Shown here: positions 27,177 through 37,900 of the stretch, piece by piece
Layout of the letters: each line of letters starts with the position of its first letter
Position numbering within the stretch: the stretch's first letter is position 1
From: Lumbricus rubellus
Taxonomy: Eukaryota; Annelida; Clitellata; Crassiclitellata; Lumbricidae
Direction of reading: 5' to 3'
Assembly (NCBI GenBank): GCA_945859605.1
Contig: OX243824.1
Location: 24,993,814-25,057,813 of the forward strand
Length of the DNA stretch: 64,000 nt
The notes under the pieces: model-generated
What the model was told of the DNA's origin: nothing
Databases searched by the model: none
Seen by the model: only the letters and a program-made list of their open reading frames with translations
Position numbers and translations under genes: made by a program

Positions 27177-28028
27177 GGTTCCCTATCATTTGGTCGTAGG
27201 CCTAAGTGATTTCGTCGTAGTCAATTCGTCGCAATTTATGTCGTCGTTAATAATTCGTCGCTATGTAATTCGTCGCATGCAAGTCGTCGTATTCAGTCCG
27301 TCGTTTTTCATGTCGTCGTCCAATAATATAGTCGCAGTTTATTTCGTATTAGGCCTATATAGGCCTATCTTTTGTAGCACAAACAAATTTCATTAATGTG
27401 CCAAACTAATTTTAAAAATGACATTTAATTAAATTCATGGTCACATAGCTAAGTAAAAAGTAGGTTAAAAGGACAATAAAACGTAAGCACGATATGTAGG
27501 CCTAACTCTTACTTAGGCCGATTGAGTCAATTTCAAAATGCAATGCAGTGAGCAAAGTTTCTCAGGTATTGCAAAATGTTGTCATTGTTGTATGAATCCA
27601 CTGTTTTGATCCTGTTAGGCCTATAAACAGCTTTATATTTCTTCTTGTTTTGCTGAGTGGGATGACCTGCACGAATTCTTTCATTTCACATCGCCAATTA
27701 TGTCTTCCCGCGCACGTCTCTCTCTTTTGTATATATATACATGTAACCCTCATAGACTAGTGATTTCCTCTGCTACTCGTAACAAACGTTAAATTTGACA
27801 TTGTGGTGATTACTAGGCGTACCTTAGATTATTGGGTTTATATAGCCTACGTCGACACGAAGTTTGAGATGACAGACGCTCATTACGACCAATTGAAGAA
27901 TAACTAATTGATTTACGACCAATACAACTAAATGATCGCGACTAGTTGCCTGCGACGATATTGAGGGCGACCAATTGATTAGCGACCAATTAACGACTAC
28001 TTGATCTGCGACGATATGGATGGTCACC
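27177..28028. mobile_element. Iteron-armed foldback transposon with 8-bp target duplication
   Basis: GATGCCAT flanks the element on both sides (27169-27176 and 28029-28036). The ends read GGTTCCCTATCATTTGGTCG and, inverted, GGTGACCATCCATATCGTCG. The left arm (27188-27345) repeats ATTCGTCG/GTCGTCG units every 12-18 bases. The right arm (27875-28020) repeats the complementary GCGACCAATTGA/GCGACGAT units. There is no coding capacity. An 8-9-bp duplication and long arms suggest a MULE-like or hAT-like mobiliser. Confidence 0.8.
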
Positions 28029-28341
28029 GATGCCATAAATGCCATAAATCAATTTTCTAAAATTTTCACCACTTTTGCGTTAAGTCCACATTTACGAATC
28101 TTCTTAATTTTCTCTTAAGCCTAATGCAGTAAAAATTCGTGCACTTCAATGTTTATTTTGGATTCATTTATAGTTGTTTTAATGGTTTTGCCTATCTCGT
28201 AAACATTGACCTCATTAAATAAAATGGCGTAAGTAGAGAAGGGCTCGAAAATTACAAAAAGCCCATGGGCGTCCTGAATGCATGAGACGCATGGACATTA
28301 CAAGATGCTCATGAGCGTCTTGGATACAATTAGCAAATGGC

Positions 28342-28720
28342 CATGGGCGGAGACTTGGACGGAGACTTGCGGGGGACGAATGAGTGGCCCAATGAAGGAC
28401 GCGAGATTTTGGGTGGACGAATGGTTGAGTTGCAGACGAAATTTTCCATCTTCTTGCCTGAAAATAATTTTCTTTTCGTTTGATCGAAATTTCTTTTAAA
28501 ACATAGCATTTCCGACCAAAATATCTGATGACCCTTTTTAGTCGCTACGTCATTTCTTCGAAGATCTCTTCCTATAACGTTATAACCTCACAGCAGTGTG
28601 TTCGTGAAGTATATTTGCCCTAACACCTAACGATTGGGGGTGAGACAAATGCATGGGCCGTCCCCCCACCACATCCGTTGAGGGGGACCGTCCCATTATA
28701 CCCCTAAGTCTCCGCCCATG
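28342..28720. mobile_element. Short TIR transposon with 8-bp target duplication
   Basis: The ends are CATGGGCGGAGACTT and, inverted, CATGGGCGGAGACTT. CAAATGGC flanks both sides (28334-28341 and 28721-28728). It is 379 bp with no gene. CATG-starting ends with an 8-bp duplication would suit a P-like or hAT-like MITE. Confidence 0.75.
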
Positions 28721-28728
28721 CAAATGGC

Positions 28729-29194
28729 CAAGAATTGGTGCCTATCATATGACACCACCTTCTACTCAGCAATATTCTGAGCCGGCAAATTTGTCGGTGT
28801 TTTTTTAATGCTGCGAGGGAAGATATGGAAGTATAAGAGATGGTGTCATGAAGAATGTAGGCCTACAGACAGATGAAAAATAATAGCCTGGAAGCCATTT
28901 CTCCAAGTAACTTCAGCGGCGATTTAGTATTTTAGTTACAGATGAAAATATTGATAACAAACCACGAAGTGGGATGACGGATGAAAATCTTCAGACCAAA
29001 ACAAGAAACGGAATCTTTTTTCTGATATTTTTTGTGCAATAAATGCGATGACTGATGCAAATTACAGTTTGCAGGGGGTAATGTTTAGAAGGGGTAATTT
29101 GACACCTTTACACCGGCGTAGGTTTTTGGCCCAGTTATGATTTCATTTATTTCGCGCTTGGCTCAAGATTAGCCCACCCTGTATAAGATGTAAA
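28729..29194. other. Unassigned sequence
   Basis: Nothing is recognised apart from scattered TAGGCCTA palindromes. Confidence 0.4.
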
Positions 29195-29335
29195 GTCTCT
29201 CTGTGTCTCTGTCTCTGTCTGTCTATCTCTGTTTCTCTGTCTATGTCTGTGTGTGTCTTTTTCTGTCTCTGTCTCACTGTCTCTTTGTCTGTCTGTCCAA
29301 CTCTCTGTATGTGTCTGTGTGTCTGTCTCTCTCTT
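29195..29335. repeat. TCTGTC-type microsatellite
   Basis: Pyrimidine-rich repeats of CTCTGT and GTCTGT. The frames that read through it are artefacts. Confidence 0.9.
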
Positions 29336-29600
29336 AAAAGTGTTTCTTTCATGGATTTCGCACTGAGAGAGTTACTGATTGAAATGGTTGGCTGTGATCG
29401 GCGTTATACAGAAATCACATTTTAGGAGCGCAGGACATGGATAATTGGATTTAGTAGATGCCATAAATAAAACCATACTCAGAACTGTTTAGAGAATGTC
29501 AAGTTAAATCCCCATCGCCTTGATGGACGAGAGATTATATATAATTGCAATATTGTCTTAACCACATTACAGTGCCTTATTATAGTGGCAATGATAACCA
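29336..29600. repeat. Inverted repeat arm, left
   Basis: It is close to the reverse complement of about 31326-31590, including the GATCGGCGTTATACAGAAAT segment and a microsatellite at its outer edge. The pair brackets exon 5 of the copy B gene. Confidence 0.8.
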
Positions 29601-30118
29601 TTGTGACGATTATGAGGATAATGATGATGATCGTGATGACGACGATGGTTATTATGATGATGAATAGGTCTATGATGACAAGGACGATGGCAATGTATGA
29701 TGCGAATGATGATGATTAGGATTGATATAAAAACAAGATATTGAATTTTATATTGCTCATTTATTAGAACTGGATGAATATAGCTGTTTTAACATTTCTT
29801 TGCTTACATTGAAATGCATGCTGATTATAATGCCAATCAATGCGCCATTCAGGGAAAATATCTCTCCACTTGACACAGGGATGGAATCTTCTTTGAACCG
29901 AAAAGTCAGCAAGATCGACTTTAAAATCTCAGAAGGATAGATCTGATAGCCTAACCTCCACAATCTTCATTGACAACTGGCAAAATAAATAATCTGGTTG
30001 ATGACTATAAACTAATATAGAATGTCGTATAGATAAATATTATAGCATACATAATTTCTTAACTAGTTTCTTTTCTGTTGTGGCACGGTCGACCAATCAT
30101 GAGCGATGCTCTAGCCAT
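29601..30118. other. Sequence downstream of the copy B gene
   Basis: A degenerate GAT repeat (29590-29720) is followed by AT-rich sequence with an AATAAAT polyadenylation-like signal near 29983 on the plus strand. No clear gene is seen. Confidence 0.4.
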
Positions 30119-30542
30119 CTATCTGAAGCCAATGATGAATCCGGTGATGTTCGCAAACTGATTGGACTGGATGAAGCATCCGCATCCTCCCCAGAGCGTC
30201 TCCCCAAAGAAGAAGAACTCTGAAGGAATCACGCGACCAGATGGAATTTGTTGGAGGCTGGCGAACAAGTGGTCGCAGAATTCACCACGATACACAACGG
30301 TCAACGGCTGCTGTTCTTCGAAATTCGAGAATAGCGCAAAATGGCTGTGGCGCCAGTCAGCGCAGTTTTTAAATTTGAGTGATCTCCCGTTTGATGTTAA
30401 ACCGATAGTGCTGTCCATGGAGTAATTAGTGAGAGGCACAAAGCCGAAGAAGAGGAACGGTGGCTTGAGAGTATTGTCTTCTATGTTGAGCGGTGGACTG
30501 AATCCAGCGTAGCTGTTCAGCCTCAATGTCAAAGGAATCGTT
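30119..30542 (-). CDS. Exon 5 (last) of secreted fibrinogen-like gene, copy B
   Basis: The exon is 424 bp with acceptor GCGTTTGTAG and stop TAG at 30121-30119. It begins in phase 2, which matches the end of exon 4. It encodes about 140 residues with few charged clusters and paired cysteines (NCADW, GEFCDH, LWGGCGCF) and ends ITGFIIGFR. I do not recognise the domain by name. It looks like a compact disulfide-bonded extracellular domain and may be the ligand-binding part. Its open frame and exact phase argue that the gene is real. Confidence 0.8.
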
Positions 30543-30614
30543 CTACAAACGCAATATATCAGTGGCTGTAATTAATAATTATTGCATGACATTCCATTAA
30601 CTATATATCATATA

Positions 30615-31213
30615 CAGTGTTGTACAGTAACGAAGTAAAAGTAACTCGTTACTGTACTTAAGTAAAAGTTTGAATACTTTCACATGTAACGAAGTATCAG
30701 AAAAATTAAATACTTTTACTTTCAACGAAGTAAAACTTTACCCATGTTTCAGTACTTTTACTTCGTTACAATTTATGTGACACTCGTTACAATATTCGTT
30801 ACTTCAAATGCGCTAATTAAAATTTCTATTCACTAACTTAAAGCTGAAACAGCTTATTTAAATTTGCATGCCTAAAAATAGATTTTCGATGGGTGGCGTA
30901 GGTTGGATGCACTGCCATTTCTGCAGCAGAACGACTCTTCAGCTGTGCATTGTGCTAACAATGAATCGGAAGCGTGCGTACTCAACGATAAGTGCCATTT
31001 TGAGAATTTAGTATTTTTGAAGGTTAAGATTGAGTTATAGAAAGACTCGGTACTTTTACTTTTTACTTAAAAAGTATTATTGGAAGGGGATACTTTTTAC
31101 TTTTACTTAAGTATTATATGTGATGAGTACTTTTACTTTTACTTAAGTAATTAAAATCCATTTTATTTTTACTTTTACTTAAGTACATTTGCCCGGTACT
31201 TTCAACAACACTG
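30615..31213. mobile_element. hAT MITE with 8-bp target duplication
   Basis: The ends are CAGTGTTGT and, inverted, CAGTGTTGT. ATCATATA flanks both sides (30607-30614 and 31214-31221). Internally it is a run of self-complementary AGTAAAAGT/ACTTAAGT motifs near both ends. It lies in intron 4 of the copy B gene. A truncated sister is at 22526-23056. Confidence 0.9.
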
Positions 31214-31325
31214 ATCATATAACCTATGAGAAAATTGAAGCAACACGCATGGTATAAGCGGAATAAGCCGCAATATTCATGTGATAAATGATGACCATAC
31301 ATTAATTGGTTAAGCCGGTACAGTT

Positions 31326-31590
31326 TATCATTGCCACTATTATAAGGCACTGTGATGTGGTGAAGACAATATTGCAATTAAATATAATCTCTCGTCCTTC
31401 AAGGCGATGGGGATTTAACCTGACATTCTCTCAACAGTTCTGAGTTTTATTTATGGCATCTACATGTAGGCTACCAAATCCAATTATCCATGTCCTGCGC
31501 TCCTAAAATGTGATTTCTGTATAACGCCGATCACAGCCAACCATTTCAATCAGTAGCTCTCTCAGTGCGAAAACCATGAAAGAAATACTT
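31326..31590. repeat. Inverted repeat arm, right
   Basis: Mirror of 29336-29600. It is followed by a GACA/GAGA microsatellite, as the left arm is in mirror image. Confidence 0.8.
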
Positions 31591-31910
31591 TCAAGAGAGA
31601 GACAGACACACAGACACATACAGAGAGTTAGACAGACAGGCAGAGAGACATACATAAAGAAAGAAATAGACACACACAGACAGAGATAGCGAAACAGAGA
31701 CAGATAGACACAGACGGACAGAGACGGAAACCGTGAAAGAGACAGTGAGACAGAGACAGACAGACAGCGACAGATACAGAGACAGATAGAAAGACAGAGC
31801 GATACAGACAGAGACAGAGACACAGAGAGAGAAAGAGAATGTGTGAGAGACAGGGAAGCAGAGCGAGACAGATGCAGCGACAGAGAGAGATACCGAAAGA
31901 GAAAGAGAGT

Positions 31911-31912
<2 letters not shown>
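31591..31912. repeat. GACAGA-type microsatellite
   Basis: Purine-rich GACA and GAGA repeats. The Ser/Leu-rich frames on the minus strand are artefacts. Confidence 0.92.

Positions 31913-31913
<1 letters not shown>

Positions 31914-31951
<38 letters not shown>
31914..31951. repeat. (TA)n microsatellite
   Basis: About 18 TA units. Confidence 0.92.
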
Positions 31952-31955
<4 letters not shown>

Positions 31956-32183
31956 CACCGTGAGGCATAAAAAACAAAGCCCCTAGAAAAACCGTTAATA
32001 TTTTGACAATATTCAAGCAATGTCGATGAAATTCAGGAAAGTTATACCTAAATAGCAGGCAATGCAAAATGTTTTTCAGTTTGTAGTCAAACTGTCCGCC
32101 TTTAGCTTCTACGCATGCGCGAAGTCGCTTGCGCCATTCACGCACCGCCAAGTCAATAAATTTGATGGTCAAGGCGGACTTAC

Positions 32184-32368
32184 GCAAAGTCAGGGGATAG
32201 CTGGCGTAATATGGCAAATGGCTGGGTGCCGTCTATTTTTCTTACTCGCAGGACGAAGGTTGTCCTATCGGTAAACATTGATGAGACCTCAGCGTCTGTC
32301 AGCGACACCAATGACATTGGAGTCAGAAACGTATAACCTCCGCCGTTCAGTCCCATCTCACAGTAGAC
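32184..32368 (-). CDS. Exon 4 of secreted fibrinogen-like gene, copy B
   Basis: The 185-bp exon has acceptor TTCTATAG and donor GTAAGT. It enters in phase 0 and leaves in phase 2. It encodes VYCEMGLNGGGYTF, which closely follows the xYCDMxxxGGGWT core of fibrinogen-related domains, and then a region with FVLRVRKIDGTQPFA. Copy A has the same exon with a 5-bp frameshifting insertion. Confidence 0.85.
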
Positions 32369-32934
32369 CTATAGAATATTGACAATGAGTCGAAAAAATA
32401 ACTGAGTTGAATATAACCTAGGCCCATAGGCGTACGAGGCGGGGGTCCAGTGCGGGCAAATGCCCCTCCCCCAACTTTCGGGCAAGTCTGGGTTTTCGGG
32501 CAAATACAGTCCCAAACGACTAAAAAAGGTCGTTAACTTTCTGCCGGATATATTTTTCGGGCAGAAGTTCAATCTTTGCCCCCCCCACTGCTGCTCCCGT
32601 ACGCCTATGCCTAGGCCCCATGTTATCGATTATTTTTTATGCATATATAATATAAGGCACAAATTTGAATTTATTCAACAATAAAAATTATATGTTGCTC
32701 TGATAATTTTCATGTGCATGAAATCAAGGAGAAGGCTGTTTTTCCATAGGCTTACACTCTGACTAAGATTAGCGTCGCTTACAACATGCAAGCTGATTAT
32801 CATGGTGGAGCTTGGCGAGAGGAATCGACAAAACCTGCATTGGAGCTTCATGAATAGCTAGGATTAGACTTCCGGCTATTTACATCCTGATCGTAATCGC
32901 GATAGTAATCTCAACATTTCTAAAGCACCACTCA

Positions 32935-33062
32935 AAAGACAAGCTCAGGGCACCAGCCAATTCACGAGCGCTTATGCTTTGGCGGCTGAAATGCTAGTGA
33001 CTGACATTTCAGTCGTCAGAGCATCAGCGCTCGTGAATAAGCTGGTGCCTGAGCGTCAGCCA
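32935..33062. repeat. Short foldback palindrome, copy B
   Basis: Counterpart of 4866-4992, with a few substitutions and the same hairpin. Confidence 0.7.
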
Positions 33063-33465
33063 CTTGCGCTAACGTTAAGCTTCCTAAAGTTGTTCGGTGA
33101 CTTCTGCCCAGTGCAGTGAGATCAATCTAATAACTTTCTGCAAAAGGCTTTCAATATTCCACCACATGCTTCCTGAAAAAGACTGTGGATTTTAAAAGAA
33201 AGAGTAGGCCTGTTAGGCCTATATAAAAACAAGTAGGCTACTAGCAAACTCAACCATAAATAGCCATAACTATAGGCCTAGTAGCCTACTGTAGCATCCA
33301 ATTTCGTAACGTGGCAAAACCTACAGCGGAAGCCTGCACACTGTACACTGTACAGTAAATAGAAATGAAGGAATATATTACATTCACAACAATGTAGGCC
33401 TTCCTAAGTTCTGCCGCATTTAGGAGAAATGCAAAACAAGACAGTCGAATAAGTGTTTTATCTAC

Positions 33466-33569
33466 CGATATCAAGTCTCCAGAGCTGGTCGTCATCGTGT
33501 ATGTTCCGCTTGGTGCATTAGGTTTCTTCTTTAAGATATTCTTGCAAGTTGTCCCTGCTGAGAACACAT
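33466..33569 (-). CDS. Exon 3 of secreted fibrinogen-like gene, copy B
   Basis: The 104-bp exon has acceptor GCTTTGCAG and donor GTAGAT, entering in phase 1 and leaving in phase 0. It encodes TTCKNILKKKPNAPSGTY and then MTTSSGDLIS, the cysteine plus SGxY pattern that begins fibrinogen-related domains; exon 4 continues with the YC core. Confidence 0.85.
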
Positions 33570-34340
33570 CTGCAAAGCAAAAATTAGACATAATAATTAT
33601 GTAGGCTAGGCAGACTCGATGCTGATTGTAAATTTGTAAAATAAATACTTGCAAAAATGTCTATTGTAAAACAATAGGAAGCTTTTCACCTTACATATCT
33701 TTGTCAAATGAGAGACACAGGCCCTAGTATTTAGTATCCGGTAATTAGTGTGTAAGTCCCTCAGGAATCATAATATATAACTCGGGGCAATAAATCAAAA
33801 TAGGCCTAATAATAATAATGCAAATAATAATATGCTGAGCAGGATAAGTTAGGCTACTGATTAGCACGGGAATTGTAGAATTCTTGTAAAATATTTATTA
33901 TAGTGCTACGTAAATGCAGAGGAAACAGTTCATATAGGCTAAACTATAATCTTCCTCTTTCTGTTTTCTGCCCTTAGGCAGGTTCACCATGGGCAGGTTC
34001 GAATGTTTGACGTCTCCTTTGTTGAATTCGTCATGCATTTTAGCTTGGAAATTTTAGGGAGATGGTTTCCCATTTGCCTTTCTCCCGGTGTTTTAAGGAG
34101 GCATCATCTCCTATAATAAACTATTATAAATATAAAAACTATAATAATTCTCGTTTATTCTACAATCCGATTGACAGACCGCAATCGGTTATTGTGCACA
34201 TTTATGCATGCCGTTATCTTATAATTAACAGCAAACTTAACCCTCAGGCTAGGAAGCTTTTTGTAACATAGAACACCATTATTATGTTTATCTTAGGGTT
34301 GGCCAATTCTCAATATCTTCACAAATATGCACGCCCCAAG

Positions 34341-34545
34341 CAAGGTGACCCTCTCGGCCCTCTGCTATTTTGCCTGCCTCTGCAACCCATCCTTCGCTCT
34401 TTGCAGACGACAATTTCCGATTAGGATACTTGGATGATCTCTCTATGGGAGATCCTGAGGAGGAGACAGTCACTCGGGATGTCGAACTGATTCACGATCG
34501 CGGTGCTGCAATGGGTCTCCATCTGAACTGTGGCAAATGCGAGTG
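34341..34545 (+). pseudogene. Fragment of an RLE-type reverse transcriptase (copy B)
   Basis: Same fragment as 21229-21450, with the GDPLGPLLFCLPL and YLDDLS motifs, in intron 2 and opposite to the host gene. Confidence 0.78.
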
Positions 34546-34855
34546 GTAGCCTACTCCCGCAACGGGGACTTCGGGGTCCATCACCGCTGGTGATCGACCC
34601 CGAAGCATATAAGAGGAAGGTTGACACCAATTATTCTTGATAGATTGGGTGGGGGAGATGGCCGTTAAACAGCAACATATGTATACAAGCATGCATGTGA
34701 GTTTTGAACAAGTCGCAAGCAAGACGTTCGGCCGTATTACATGTAGGCCTATATTGCAATTGCATGGAAGTGACTGTGTACTTTTATATTGTGTCATTGT
34801 GTAAGGTAGTGGGACCGAAAAGAGTTCAAAGAAAAGAGCGTCATGCGAAACGTAC

Positions 34856-34921
34856 CTTTCTCGCTACCTTGGTATGTTTCTGGTTTTTTCCCAGACATAG
34901 TTTTGTAGCTGGAAACGAGTT
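34856..34921 (-). CDS. Exon 2 of secreted fibrinogen-like gene, copy B
   Basis: The 66-bp symmetric phase 1-1 exon has acceptor TGACATTACAG and donor GTACGT. It encodes a short hydrophilic linker (ELVSSYKTMSGKKPETYQGS). The equivalent exon is broken in copy A and intact, 6 bp longer, in copy C (62114-62185). A symmetric exon can be added or lost without changing frame. Confidence 0.82.
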
Positions 34922-35114
34922 CTGTAATGTCAGAAACAAGAGAATTGTATAACTTTTGTATTATGGGCCACTGTTGTATTGTATAATTATGAGAATTTAT
35001 AAAACACCCCTTAGGCCTACAGCCCCTTCTATTCAGAGGCGCTATCAGCGTGACAGTCTAGATGAAATTAGAAAGACTTCAAGCAGCGAAGAGCTGATGA
35101 CGACACCCCAGATA

Positions 35115-36418
35115 GGGGAAGGTTGCCAAAGATGGACCACGTAAGTATATATGATCGTCCGTTTTCGCCACAAATTATGAGAAAATGATTATGCAACACG
35201 GTCGTTACATAGATTAGGTGTTGATACACCATTGGATGCAATAAAATTTTCATTTAAATAAATAGAAAGGAAAAAATTTAAAAAATAAAAAATTGCAAAA
35301 GTGGTCCATCTTAGGAGCATGGGCGCCAAAGATGGACCATGGAAAAAATGTATTGTTAAAGGCGGACAAACAGTCTTAATTCATCAACCATTTCTGCTAA
35401 AATGAACTTACATTAAACAGTACATATTATGCAATTTTTCAATAAGTAATAAAAAGGGGAAAAACTTAATTGTCATTTTTTTCATGAAAAAACTCAAAAA
35501 TGCATTTAAAAAAAATAAAAACAAAGAATTTTCCAATTTTTCTCACAGTTTAACAATGTCCACATCACTGTCGATAATAAATTACAAATGCTAGCCTAGT
35601 AGAATATATTTAAGTAAATAATAAAAAAGAAAATTTTTTAAATTGTCGTTTTATTTATTAAAAATAGATAAAAAATAATTTTTAAAAATTTGAACAAAGA
35701 ATTTTCCAATTTTTCTCACAGTTTAACACTGTCCAAATCACTGTTGATAATAAATTACAAATGCTAGCCTAGTAAAATATATTTCAGTAAATTATAAAAA
35801 AGAAAAAATATTAAATTGTCAGTTTTTACTTTAAAAAATAAAAAAATAATTTAAAAAATCATAAACAAAGATTTTTCTAATTTTTTTCACAGTTCAACTT
35901 TCACAACGTCACTGTCTATAATAAATTACAACTGCTAGCTTAGTAGAATATATAGAAGTTAATTGCATTAGTAGTAATGGGCATCAATGATGATTGGACC
36001 GTGTTCATGCATAGTTGCCTAACATGGACCACACGTGTTTCATCTTAGGCAACTTGCACACACCCACTTCCAACTCATTTAACTTTTTATGCAGTTCTGA
36101 TATTGGATTTTCTGGTATGGTATCTTGTAAAGAATTGAAAAACTTAGTTCATAGACCAATTTCGAACTTTTCAGCAGGTTCGGCCTTGATTTTTTACTCA
36201 TTTTACCCCCAAACCATTATTTTATCAAGCAATGTCAATTAACGTTTTTTCTGTTTTCTCGAAGGTTTTTCTGTGTAGCGGATGTCTAATCATTTCATTC
36301 AATCTATCTTGTGACCTGCTAGATACGACAGCATCACATTACAATATAGTTTCAATCTTTGTGGCCAATCACGGAGTGGTCCATCTTTGGCGCTGGTCCA
36401 TCTTTGGCAACCTTCCCC
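35115..36418. mobile_element. TA-target DNA transposon, 1.3 kb, non-coding
   Basis: The ends are GGGGAAGGTTGCCAAAGATG and its inverse. TA flanks at 35113-35114 and 36419-36420; copy A has one TA (21999-22000) and no insert. The motif CCAAAGATGGACCA recurs inside (near 35324 and, inverted, near 36378 and 36395). Three copies of a roughly 175-bp unit sit at about 35525, 35695 and 35865, each containing a CACAGTTTAAC-like phrase. No transposase is recognised. Confidence 0.85.
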
Positions 36419-36639
36419 TACGGATACATAGATGGAGGGTGGTCATTCCACATAGAAGGGCCTACAATGGCAAAGGCGCACATTTGGGCCATGGTAGTTC
36501 TTGTGCGGGGAACAAGGTGATCACGTCGATCAGCAGACCGGTGAGGGCGGAAAGAGACTGTGGAGAGGGGTCCGTGCATCAAGTCATGAAGGTACTTATA
36601 AGGAGCTTGTCATTTTGAGTTCTTGAGACTATGATCAGT

Positions 36640-36930
36640 ACGTTGAAGTGGATACGAGACGCAACAGGAAGTCAGTGTAGAACTTCAGTCTTGTAGGTGG
36701 AAATGTGGGAATATAGAGGGAGACGAGCAATGAGAATAACTACCGAATTCACAACTGACTGAAGGGAGAAAAAGCGTACTTTGGGGGGCCCAGTAAATAG
36801 TGAGTTGCAGTAGTCGATTCGACAGCAGACAAAAGCATGAAAAGTGGACATAAAGACACAGGATGAAACAGATTTTCTGATGACTTTCAGGCGCCGCAAG
36901 TGATAAGAATATGCGCTATTCAATTGCAAG
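36640..36930 (-). pseudogene. LINE reverse transcriptase fragment in intron 1 (copy B)
   Basis: The minus strand encodes HLRRLKVIRKSVSS and RIDYCNSLF followed by decayed sequence, equivalent to the YQLRQLRV...RIDHCCSIL region of the LINE at 58150-59650. The same remnant is in copy C (62543-62836). A LINE-tail hairpin (GCGCCTCT...AGAGGCGC) follows at 36998-37040. Confidence 0.75.
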
Positions 36931-37641
36931 AGATGGTGAGAGAACTAGTGTTGACTCGTCAGTGTTTTGTAGGTTCCTTAGACCTATATCAGCGTGGTTG
37001 GATTGGGAGCGCCTCTGACTGAACTTCTAGAAGAGGCGCTATATAAAATCTTGAAAAGAATAAATGAATGAATGAATGATACAATACAATTTTTTCGAAA
37101 GAGAGTTTCTGGGTAGATAGGCCTACACTACCCTACAGTATTTCAATCAGGGAGACTATGTTGTGGGAAGACTTTAAAAAGTTTGTAGGCTAGCCTATCT
37201 GACACAGGTAAGTGATACCAGGGCGTAGAAATGCCAAAGATATAGGATACTGGTTGCGTCACAAACACCTGCTTACAATGTATGACATCTCGGCAAGGCA
37301 CTTTATATAAGAAATTTTTATTACACAACCATGTATTCTCTCCCTTTCCATCGTGTTGCCTACATCCTGCATCCTGTGCTTCTACAAATGCAAAATTCAG
37401 TTAGAACTGCACATATGTTTGTGCAGAACTGTAAAAAGCCCTGCATTTCATTCGCCATTAGGCCTATAATCTCAACACGCGAGCCATAAATATTGTAACT
37501 CATATCTTGTGTCTGAATAATTGCGTAAAACGTTGGCTAATTTTGGAACTTCTTGTTCTCTGCGGAACGATGACAAAGCAAGTCTCCAACTTAGAACAGT
37601 CTGTATTGCTAGAAACATATGCTAAAACCCAGTCTACATAC

Positions 37642-37786
37642 CATTCCAGGCAGTTGGATACTTGGTCTGCTGGTCGAGTTTCGGACGAACATCTTTCCCG
37701 GTGGTCGTCGAAGCTGTTTTTTTAGTGGAATTCTGTCGGCTTTCTGTTGCTGCAAGCAACATCACCAGGAGGATCAGCTTGAACAT
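37642..37786 (-). CDS. Exon 1 of secreted fibrinogen-like gene, copy B (signal peptide)
   Basis: The ATG at 37786 opens MFKLILLVMLLAATES, a clear signal peptide, followed by a Ser/Thr/Lys-rich linker to TKYPTAWN. The donor is GTATGT in phase 1. A TATA box (TATAAAAG, 37874-37881) is about 90 bases upstream. Summing the five exons (145+66+104+185+424) gives 924 bases, exactly 308 codons including the stop, so the predicted secreted protein is 307 residues. All four junctions are in phase and use GT-AG. The fibrinogen-like middle suggests a secreted recognition or adhesion protein; function is not known. Confidence 0.85.
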
Positions 37787-37873
37787 TCTTTTCGATTTCT
37801 CCGCGAAGGCTGCACGTCTTTGAAATCTTCTTCAGACGAATCGACTTTGCGCTGACGTGTCGTTTGATTGTCT

Positions 37874-37881
37874 CTTTTATA
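37874..37881 (-). promoter_or_regulatory. TATA box of copy B gene
   Basis: TATAAAAG on the minus strand, about 90 bases before the ATG. The neighbouring sequence is conserved in copy A (22506-22513 TATAAAAT). Confidence 0.65.
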
Positions 37882-37900
37882 GCGTTTCATTCAACGGTTG

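Larger units (their letters stand above)
32175..37900. repeat. Segmental duplication copy B
   Basis: It matches copy A across 32175-35114 and 36421-37885, and from about 34700 it also matches copy C (61955-63385). It holds the unoccupied sites for the Polinton (CAAACT, 33245-33250) and the piggyBac MITE (TTAA, 33192-33195), and one private insertion (35115-36418). Confidence 0.88.

Noticed and set aside
33286..33654. Single-exon 122-residue gene
   Set aside because: Only the middle 104 bases are an exon with good splice sites; the rest of the frame is intron sequence.
36998..37040. Rho-independent-type terminator hairpin GCGCCTCT...AGAGGCGC
   Set aside because: The same hairpin occurs at several LINE 3' ends here, so it is a LINE tail feature, not a bacterial terminator.
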